Below are positions 58,676 to 64,000 of a stretch of DNA of 64,000 bases, one piece after another. The first letter of the stretch is position 1; each line of letters starts with the position of its first letter. The notes under the pieces were generated by a model that was not told the origin of the DNA, made no database searches, and saw nothing but the letters and a program-made list of their open reading frames with translations. Made by a program: the position numbers and the translations under genes. This stretch comes from Streptomyces sp. AP-93 (lineage in GTDB: Bacteria > Actinomycetota > Actinomycetes > Streptomycetales > Streptomycetaceae): positions 247,854 to 311,853 of the forward strand of contig NZ_JALGBX010000009.1 in assembly GCF_022808175.1 (NCBI RefSeq), in the 5' to 3' direction.

Positions 58676-58927
58676 CCTTGCCGACCAGCATGACACCCAG
58701 CCACCGAGAGGAACCAGTACGCATGCGAACCAAGCCAGTACGACCAGTTCTCTGACCGCACATCAGTCCGTCAGTCGCACGGCCGTAGCGCTCACTCCTA
58801 CGGCACCCTCCTGTTGCGGACCGACCGACCCTTCCACACCGTGGTGCATGTTCGCACCAATCGCGTGGAGGTCCCCTCGTGTCCGAAACCCCAGTTTCCG
58901 TCCCATGCGCCGCTCAGGCGGTACCCC

Positions 58928-59863
58928 ATGGCGGGTGAGGTCCCCCTCTCCGACGGCTTCGCCCAGGTCCTGGCCGTCTGGGAGGAGTTGGTTGTCAGGG
59001 GTGAGATGTCGAAGCAGTCCTTCGGCCGCTTCGTCCAGCTCCTCCACCGCTTCGAGCACTTCGCCGCCGCTCACGGCGTGTCGAAGTTCGGCGGCATCGC
59101 CCAGTCCGTTGCAGCCGGATTCATCGATGCCCACGGCCGCACCCGGCACGGACACGTCGCACCGGCCGCCCTCGCCACCCGCTACCTGCGGCGCAGCGTC
59201 CTGCGGATGTGCTTCACCACCGCCCGCGAGCTCCACCTCACCGAAACCGACCCGACCTGGGGCATCGAACTGCCGCCACGGGTGAAGGGTGGCACCCGCC
59301 CGCTGAACGACGACGAGGCCATCGCGATCCGCCGCGCTGCCGAGTACGTCGATCGTCCCACCCGGCACGCCGCCGCGGCGGCTCTCGCTCTGGCCGGCGG
59401 ATTCAGCGGAGAGATCGGGCACATCCGCCCCGCCGACCTCGACGTCACCGGGCACCGGGTATGGATGCACGGCTCGACGAAGACGCTGCCGCGATGGTGT
59501 CCTCTGGATGCCTGGGGCATGCGCGTACTCGTCGCCCGTACCCGGCACTTAGAGAACATCGCCGCTGCCGGCCCTAGCCCCCTCGCGGTCTCCGCCCAGG
59601 CAGGCTCCGACGAACAGGTCCAGGCGAGGGTGTGTGTCGCGCTCCGGGACCTCCTCAAACGGATCGGGCTCGGCTCCGACAGCAGCGTGCGCCCTGCCTC
59701 CGTGACCGCGTACGCCGGCTGGGAGACCTTCACCCGCACCGGCCGCATCGAGGCTGCCGCGCGTCATCTCGGCCTGGCCTCTCTGGACAGCACCGCCGCC
59801 CTCATCGGGCACCACTGGCAGACCCCGACCGCAGAAAGGGAGGCCGGCCGCGATGCCCGATGA
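58928..59863 (+). CDS. Tyrosine-recombinase-like protein lacking catalytic residues
   Basis: About 311 residues (start uncertain; up to 349 from TTG 58814). An N-terminal SAM-like region (VWEELVVRGEMSKQSFGRFVQLLHRFEHFAAAHGV..) and a catalytic-domain-like region: RPLNDDEAIAIRRAAEYV, ALALAGGFSGEIGHIRPADLDV, and HLGLASLDSTAALIGHHW at the end. The first Arg of the active site is not evident, HxxR is absent and no final Tyr is found. The stop overlaps the transposase-like gene start by 11 nt, so the two form one unit. Confidence 0.6.
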   Translation: MAGEVPLSDGFAQVLAVWEELVVRGEMSKQSFGRFVQLLHRFEHFAAAHGVSKFGGIAQSVAAGFIDAHGRTRHGHVAPAALATRYLRRSVLRMCFTTARELHLTETDPTWGIELPPRVKGGTRPLNDDEAIAIRRAAEYVDRPTRHAAAAALALAGGFSGEIGHIRPADLDVTGHRVWMHGSTKTLPRWCPLDAWGMRVLVARTRHLENIAAAGPSPLAVSAQAGSDEQVQARVCVALRDLLKRIGLGSDSSVRPASVTAYAGWETFTRTGRIEAAARHLGLASLDSTAALIGHHWQTPTAEREAGRDAR

Positions 59864-61370
59864 CCTCTTCGGTGACCCCGCCCCGCGCACCGTCCGCAAG
59901 AAGGCCGCACGCCGGGCCCTGGAATCCGACATTCGCACCGTCTCCCGCCGCATCAAGGACGTCGCCTTCTTCGAGGACATCTACCGGCTCGCCTCGGTCC
60001 TCGACGCTCCCGGCAGCGGACGCGGAGGCCGCCCGCCCGCCTTCCCCCCGTACGTCTACCTCCTCTTCCTCACCCTGCGCGGCATCCACGGGTCCGCCCG
60101 CTACTGCGCCGCCGAGCTGAACGACGCGGACGTCTGGAACCAGATTCGTCAGGGCGTCGCCCACCATCTCGGCCACGACGAGGCCGCCCGCCTTCCCGAT
60201 CAGGGACCCACCCGTCACCAGTGGCAGCACGCCCAGAAGACCCTGCTCATCCCCCGGCGCGAAGAGCTCTCGGAAACCTTCGCCGACCTCGCTCTTGCCC
60301 AGGCCCTGAGCCAGGGGCTCCTGCCGCCCGAAGCGCGCCGCGCTTGGTCCCGCCCCGAACGCCACCAGCTCATCGCCGGCGACGGCACCGTCGCCAAATC
60401 ACCCACCCTCGCCACCGTCCCCTACACCGAAAAGGACGGAGTACGGCGCCGCCATCGCGTCGACCCCGCCTCCTCCTGGCAGAAGGAAGGCGGCGGGAAC
60501 AGGGACGACGAGGAAAACCCGTCGTCTGGGACCGACGATGGCACCGCCTTGGTCCTGGGCAGCAAGTTCGTAGTCTTCTCCACCCGCCACCGCGGCTATT
60601 TCCGCCGCGTCTTTCTGCGCTACGCCCACGTCCCCCGCAACACCGAGGGCGGCGAAGCCGCAGTCGCCCTCGAACTCGCCTGCGCCATCCTCGACGCCGC
60701 GGACGGCTGCCTCGGTGTCCTGTACGACGGAGCCTTCCGCGGCATGCACCGTGACGTCATCGCCCGCCGCGGACGCCTCCTCATCAACAAACAGCACAAG
60801 GGCGCCCGACCCCGCTACCTGCGGACCCTCGACTACGGCCTGTGCCGCCACGAGCTGTGGTCACAGCAAGGCCGTGCCCACGAACGCGTCTTCCTCGACA
60901 CCGGCACCACCAAACTGCTGCCCCTGCCCATCCTCAAGCTTCAGCGCCGGGCCAGCCCGAACACCCACCGCTGGTACCACCTGATCGCCGTCCCCTGCCC
61001 TCGTGGCGCCCACGAGCACCGCGAGCCCGTCTCCATCACCACCACCCCCGGCGAACGCGAAGACGGCCAGAGCGACACCGAGACCGGCTTCCACCGCGCC
61101 GAGCACCTCCTCCAGATCCCCGGCAACACCGCCACCCACCAACACCTCTACGGCGGCCGCGAGGACACCGAGTCCGGCTTCTCCCAGCTCGACCGCTCCC
61201 TCTGGAACCGCCGCATGATCGCCTTCGGCGCCGACGCCCAGAGCCTGGTGATCCTCGGCTTCCTCCTCGCCCAGAACGCCACCAGCGCAGCCCGCTACCG
61301 GGAAGACCCCACCTACGCCGACGCGGACGCCGAGACCACAGAAGGCCTCACCCGATCCCCCAAGAACTGA
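59853..61370 (+). CDS. DDE-transposase-like protein
   Basis: A 505-residue protein. After an N-terminal helical domain (RRIKDVAFFEDIYRLASVLD) a DDE pattern is visible: first Asp in QLIAGDGTVAKSP, second in GVLYDGAFRGMHRD, and Glu in EDTESGFSQLDRSLWNRRMIAFGADAQSLVILGFLLAQN, near residues 180, 290 and 440. GGGAGG ribosome-binding site and 11-nt overlap with the preceding recombinase-like gene. No terminal inverted repeats were recognised, so mobility cannot be shown. The Cys/His content is low. A two-gene mobile unit is inferred. Confidence 0.65.
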   Translation: MPDDLFGDPAPRTVRKKAARRALESDIRTVSRRIKDVAFFEDIYRLASVLDAPGSGRGGRPPAFPPYVYLLFLTLRGIHGSARYCAAELNDADVWNQIRQGVAHHLGHDEAARLPDQGPTRHQWQHAQKTLLIPRREELSETFADLALAQALSQGLLPPEARRAWSRPERHQLIAGDGTVAKSPTLATVPYTEKDGVRRRHRVDPASSWQKEGGGNRDDEENPSSGTDDGTALVLGSKFVVFSTRHRGYFRRVFLRYAHVPRNTEGGEAAVALELACAILDAADGCLGVLYDGAFRGMHRDVIARRGRLLINKQHKGARPRYLRTLDYGLCRHELWSQQGRAHERVFLDTGTTKLLPLPILKLQRRASPNTHRWYHLIAVPCPRGAHEHREPVSITTTPGEREDGQSDTETGFHRAEHLLQIPGNTATHQHLYGGREDTESGFSQLDRSLWNRRMIAFGADAQSLVILGFLLAQNATSAARYREDPTYADADAETTEGLTRSPKN

Positions 61371-61405
61371 GCCGCGGAGCCCCGCCCTGATCCGCTACCC
61401 TGTCC

Positions 61406-61430
61406 CTGGGCTGCCCTTGTGGCAGCCCAG
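61406..61430. terminator. Hairpin terminator
   Basis: Perfect 10-bp stem CTGGGCTGCC / GGCAGCCCAG, 5-nt loop, 36 bases after the transposase-like gene. Confidence 0.82.
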
Positions 61431-61492
61431 GACCTTGCCGAGGCGAGCCGGACTCTCACGCAGAGTATTCAGCCACGTTTCACGCAAGGCCC

Positions 61493-61565
61493 GCCTTCGT
61501 AGCTCAGGGGATAGAGCACCGCTCTCCTAAAGCGGGTGTCGCAGGTTCGAATCCTGCCGAGGGCA
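61493..61565 (+). tRNA. tRNA-Arg (anticodon CCT)
   Basis: A 73-nt cloverleaf: acceptor GCCTTCG pairs CGAGGGC (two G-T/U), D-arm with GGGGATAGAGC, anticodon stem CCGCT/AGCGG with loop CTCCTAA (anticodon CCU), T-arm GCAGG-TTCGAAT-CCTGC, discriminator A. The CCA is not encoded. The 3' half is overlapped by the antisense integrase reading frame, so this is the attachment site of an integrated element. Confidence 0.95.
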
Positions 61566-62515
61566 CAGCACGCCAGTCGCTGACCTGGGGTTTCTCCCCA
61601 GGGATGCACCCCATTCGGCCCCGGACTCCTCGTCCGGGGCCGTTTGCGTGAGCGGTGCGTGAGCGGACGTGTCAGCGGGCTCCGGGATTCCTGCTGATGG
61701 ATCAGCACGATCCGGCACGGGCGCCGCACCTTCTTCTCCGAGCTCGGCGCCCTTGGAAGCCTTGGCAGGGGCACCCTGGCCGGTCGCCCGAGCGAGCGGT
61801 ACGAGCCGGGCTGCGGCCTCGGCGATCGCGAGGTCGGCCTCGGGGAGCAGGCTCGTGCAGGTGTCCGCCGTGATGGTGATCGAGGCGTGGCCGAGCATCT
61901 CCTGGATGTCCTTCAGGTCGGCCCCCGCCGCGTGGGCCAGCGTCGCGGCGCCGTGGCGCAGGTCGTGGAGGCGGACCGGAGGGAGCCCGATCTCCTCGTA
62001 CAGCTCGATGAAGCGGCGCGTGACGTTCGCGGGGTGGAGGAGCTCCCCGTTCTCTCGGGTGAAGACCCGGCCCGTCTCCACCCAGGCGCTCTCCCACTGG
62101 GCCCGGTCCTTGTCCTGCTGGGCCCGGTGGCGCCGCAGGGCCTGCACGGTGTCGGAGTCGAGGGCGATGGTGCGGGCGCCGGAGTCGGTCTTGGGGTCGT
62201 CCTCGTAGACCTCCCAGCCGTTGACGACGAGTTGCTTGGCGACCGTGATGAGCCCGGCGTCCCGGTGGGTGTCGGTCCATCGCCGGCCGCACGCCTCACC
62301 GCGCCGCAGTCCGCGGAAGGCGATCAGGTGGAACAGCGCGTACAGGCGGTCCTCGGCGATGTGGTCGAGGAAGAGGCCGGTGTGTTCCGGCGTCCAGACC
62401 ATCACCGGTGAGGGCTTCTCGCCGGTCCGCTGCCAGTGGAGGATGCGTTCGCCGGTCCAGACGAGCGCCTTCGGCCGCTTGCCAGGCGGGGCGCGGCCGG
62501 GTTGAAGGTGAGGAG
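61527..62515 (-). pseudogene. int: Tyrosine integrase, N-terminally truncated, catalytic Tyr replaced
   Basis: The remaining about 320 residues include KALVWTGERILHWQRTGEKPSPVMVWT, Arg box FRGLRRGEACG, HDLRHGAATLAHAAGADLKDIQEMLGHASITITADTCTSLLPE. The catalytic Tyr position of this family (TADTYTSLLPE) is Cys here (TGC instead of TAC). The N-terminal core-binding domain is missing, a frameshift near 62483 splits LTFNPAAP from GKRPKALVW, and homology ends near 62515 where a CNNM-type gene begins on the other strand. The frame runs into the tRNA 3' half (RQDSNLRHPL), as in tRNA-site integrases. So it is a dead remnant of an integrative element. Confidence 0.88.
61617..61641. terminator. Hairpin terminator after tRNA-Arg
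   Basis: Perfect 10-bp stem GGCCCCGGAC / GTCCGGGGCC with a 5-nt loop, 52 bases downstream of the tRNA, followed by GTTTG. Confidence 0.8.
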
Positions 62516-63130
62516 CTGCTGGGCGCCGCTGGTCGCCCTCACCAGGGCCCTGCAGCCGTTCGTCTTCGGCATCAACGCCTTCGCCAACACCCTGCTGCGG
62601 CTGATGAAGGTGGAACCGAAGGACGAGGTCGGCTCCGTCTTCACCGATGAGGAACTCGCCCGCCTCGTCAAGGACTCCAGCGCCGCCGGCCTCCTGGGCC
62701 CCGAGGACGGGGAACGTCTCCGGGACGCCCTCGAACTCGGCACCCGCCCTGTCGGCGAGGTGATGCTCCCCCTCGACAAGGTGGTCACCGTCCCCTGCGA
62801 CATCACCCCCCGCCGCCTGGAACGGACAGCAGCCGACCACGGCTACTCCCGCCTCCCCGTCAACGGACCGGGCGAGGAGATCTGGGGCTACCTGCACATC
62901 AAGGACGCCCTGGCCGCCGGCGACCGCGCGGCCCCCTTCCCGCGCAGCGCGATGCGCCCCGTCATACGGTCGCCCTCGACACCCCACTCGACGACACCAT
63001 GACCGCGATGCGCGACGCCGGCACCCACCTGGCGGCCGTCGCCGCAGCCACGGGCACGGTGATCGGCTTCGTCACGATGGAAGACCTCCTGGAGGAACTG
63101 GTCGGCGCCGCCCACGACGGCGACGCCTGA
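62515..63130 (+). pseudogene. CNNM/HlyC-CorC-type transporter, 5' truncated and frameshifted
   Basis: About 205 residues of the C-terminal half: ALQPFVFGINAFANTLLRLM, then DEVGSVFTDEELARLVKDSSAAGLLGPEDGERLRDALELG, CBS pair (VGEVMLPLDKVVTVPCD..HGYSRLPV..IWGYLHIKDAL) up to about 62969, where one base is missing; the rest (VALDTPLDDTMTAMRDAGTH.. VIGFVTMEDLLEELVG) is in the next frame and ends at 63130. The N-terminal membrane domain is absent because the sequence joins a truncated integrase. Both breakage events imply decay after an integration/deletion. Confidence 0.85.
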
Positions 63131-63140
63131 TCCCACGCGC

Positions 63141-63179
63141 GAAGAAGGCCGACACGTGCACCACGTGCCGGCCTTCTTC
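63141..63179. terminator. Bidirectional terminator
   Basis: Perfect 10-bp outer stem GAAGAAGGCC / GGCCTTCTTC plus CACGTG inner pairs, between the convergent CNNM and DUF3592-like genes. Confidence 0.85.
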
Positions 63180-63207
63180 GCGTTTCGCCCTCGGCGCTCG
63201 CCGGGGC

Positions 63208-63592
63208 TCAGTTGGCGGCCACCACCACGGCTGTCACGCATCCCACGACGACCGCGCCGGAGACGAGCATCGTGATCAACAGCCCACGCGTCCCCTTGGG
63301 GAGGCGTTCCGGGAGCGTGACTTCCTGAGGGCGCTTGGGGTCGTAGATCACGTCAAGACGCCCCCCGACCGCGACGGGCGGAAACAGGAAACGGGCCGAC
63401 GGTGTACTGCCGCGCGGGCCCGCCCACCGGGGTGTACTCCAGCAGAAGCACGGACCCCTGCGCGACCTGACCGACGTTCACATCGGACGTCCGCACCCCA
63501 CGCTTCAACAGCGGGCTGGAGTGGAGGTAGAAACCCGTCGAGAACGCGAACACCAAGAACCCGACGACCAAAATCATGATGGTCCCGCCCAC
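63208..63592 (-). pseudogene. DUF3592-like membrane protein with one-base frameshift
   Basis: Two frames join near 63385. The first gives a membrane helix (MGGTIMILVVGFLVFAFSTGF) and a beta region (LLLEYTPVGGPARQYTVGPF); the second continues VAVGGRLDVIYDPKRPQEVTLPERLPKG and a C-terminal helix (GLLITMLVSGAVVVGCVTAV). GRxDVxYDPxxPxxa is typical of DUF3592. One extra T in CCGTTTCCTG explains the break. Either a true frameshift or a sequencing error. Confidence 0.75.
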
Positions 63593-63701
63593 CGACGCCC
63601 CCCGACTGCCGAAAGCCCGGATTGTCGCCAGCCCACGGGCAGGGACACAAGGGCCGCGTGCGCGCGGTACCGCAACGTGCGTGACGGTTGGAGGCCGCTA
63701 G

Positions 63702-64000
63702 ATGAATGAGTCCAAGGGGTGTCGTTGCGGTCAGTGATCGTAGGCGGTTAGTGACCGCTTGACTGGTTGATCGGTCTTGTCGTTGTGCCAGATCGCCGCT
63801 GTGAGCGCGAGGATTCGGCAGAGGACACGGGCCGTGACCCCGGCCGGGCTCTTGCCGCCATGTCTTTCCAGGTCAAGTTGCCCCTTGAGGGTCTGGTTGA
63901 TCGACTCGATGACCTGCCGCAGCGGCCTGAACAGATGCGAGCCGGCCCGCTCGGCCTCTCCCTTGCGGGCCGGTCGCAGCAGGTTCAGGTGACGCTCAGC
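63702..64000 (-). mobile_element. Second IS982-like copy, inverted, cut by window edge
   Basis: Terminal repeat ATGAATGAGTCCAAGG (14 of 16 as in the first copy) preceded by CTAG (63698-63701). The transposase 3' end follows. Orientation is opposite to the copy at 21583; together they bracket the 41-kb region with the arsenic genes. Confidence 0.88.
63731..64000 (-). CDS. Transposase, C-terminal 89 residues (partial)
   Basis: Reading from the edge: LNLLRPARKGEAERAGSHLF, then RPLRQVIESINQTLKGQLDLERHGGKSPAGVTARVL and ALTAAIWHNDKTDQPVKRSLTAYDH. Roughly 80% identical to the end of the first IS transposase; it contains the final catalytic Glu (QVIESINQ). The copy's upstream part is outside the window, so whether it is intact is unknown. 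Confidence 0.85.
   Translation of the reverse strand, partial: AERHLNLLRPARKGEAERAGSHLFRPLRQVIESINQTLKGQLDLERHGGKSPAGVTARVLCRILALTAAIWHNDKTDQPVKRSLTAYDH

Noticed and set aside
58600..58760. A complete tRNA gene near 58.65 kb
   Set aside because: Only a T-arm and acceptor-like 3' piece is visible; no matching 5' acceptor, D-arm or anticodon arm could be folded.
21583..64000. A recent composite transposon bounded by the two IS copies
   Set aside because: The copies differ at about one residue in five and copy 1 has a nonsense mutation, so joint recent mobilisation is unlikely.

Overview
The window is high-GC actinobacterial DNA, almost certainly Streptomyces chromosome. Most genes use G/C at third codon positions, many starts are GTG or TTG, operons are packed with 4-bp start/stop overlaps (ATGA, GTGA), and typical Streptomyces families are present (LuxR-type and XRE regulators, chaplin-sized secreted proteins, FemAB-like acyltransferase, DUF2180, a tRNA-Arg(CCT) with an adjacent integrase). 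The dominant theme is arsenic: seven ArsR-type repressors linked to arsenic genes plus an eighth beside a pst operon, three arsenate reductases, two permeases of the ArsP class, an ACR3 pump, two aquaglyceroporin-like channels, ArsT/TrxB, ArsO, two ArsN1-like acetyltransferases, two paralogous FAD monooxygenases and, embedded among them, a small operon that looks like arseno-organic biosynthesis.

Layout. 1-2.7 kb: a MacB-type export operon (permease cut by the window edge). 3.0-5.0 kb: secreted protein, lipoprotein, LuxR-type regulator. 5.15-8.1 kb: an XRE regulator / HExxH metalloprotease-like / integral membrane protein triad. 8.2-12.3 kb: arsenic locus 1 (arsC, arsR, aquaporin, an arsO stub, arsN1, arsR, FAD monooxygenase). 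12.4-24.6 kb: EcsC-like protein, then a type I restriction-modification operon (hsdM, hsdS, hsdR) preceded by a methylase-like protein with a degraded active site, an IS with a nonsense mutation, gene debris and a HEPN-like protein; this is a defence island. 24.6-37.3 kb: an aminotransferase and two ArsR/ArsP units sharing one operator type, a secreted five-repeat peptide, a Cys-rich FemAB-like protein, a LuxR-type regulator, and the EPSP-synthase-like / iPGM-like / unknown / CTP-synthase-glutaminase-like operon. 37.4-41.5 kb: arsR plus a divergent phosphate ABC transporter with fused permeases. 41.6-55.7 kb: arsenic locus 2 (arsT, arsC, arsC-like, arsR, aquaporin, arsO, ArsP-like permease, arsR, DUF2180, ACR3, merR-merB, DinB, arsN1, two arsR, FAD monooxygenase, MFS exporter). 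55.8-64 kb: regulators, a recombinase-like/DDE-transposase-like pair, tRNA-Arg with a dead integrase, broken CNNM and DUF3592 genes, and a second, diverged, inverted copy of the IS.

How it may work together. Pst-like uptake brings in phosphate (or arsenate); ArsC enzymes reduce arsenate with electrons from ArsT/TrxB; arsenite leaves through ACR3 or the aquaporins. In parallel, arsenate can be captured by the EPSP-synthase-like enzyme as arsenoenolpyruvate and rearranged by the iPGM-like enzyme to an arsonate with a C-As bond, the route proposed for Streptomyces arseno-organic metabolites such as bisenarsan. No polyketide synthase, phosphonopyruvate decarboxylase, ArsM or radical-SAM ArsL is visible here, so the final product would differ or be completed elsewhere. 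An aminotransferase placed behind ArsR operators and a FemAB-like acyltransferase suggest, as inference only, an arsono-amino acid or arsonopeptide branch. ArsN1, ArsP, MerB-like, the FAD monooxygenases and the MFS exporter would handle organoarsenicals made by the cell or by neighbours.

All annotations are by reading motifs and context; no database search was run. Start sites were chosen by ribosome-binding sites, overlaps and operator positions.
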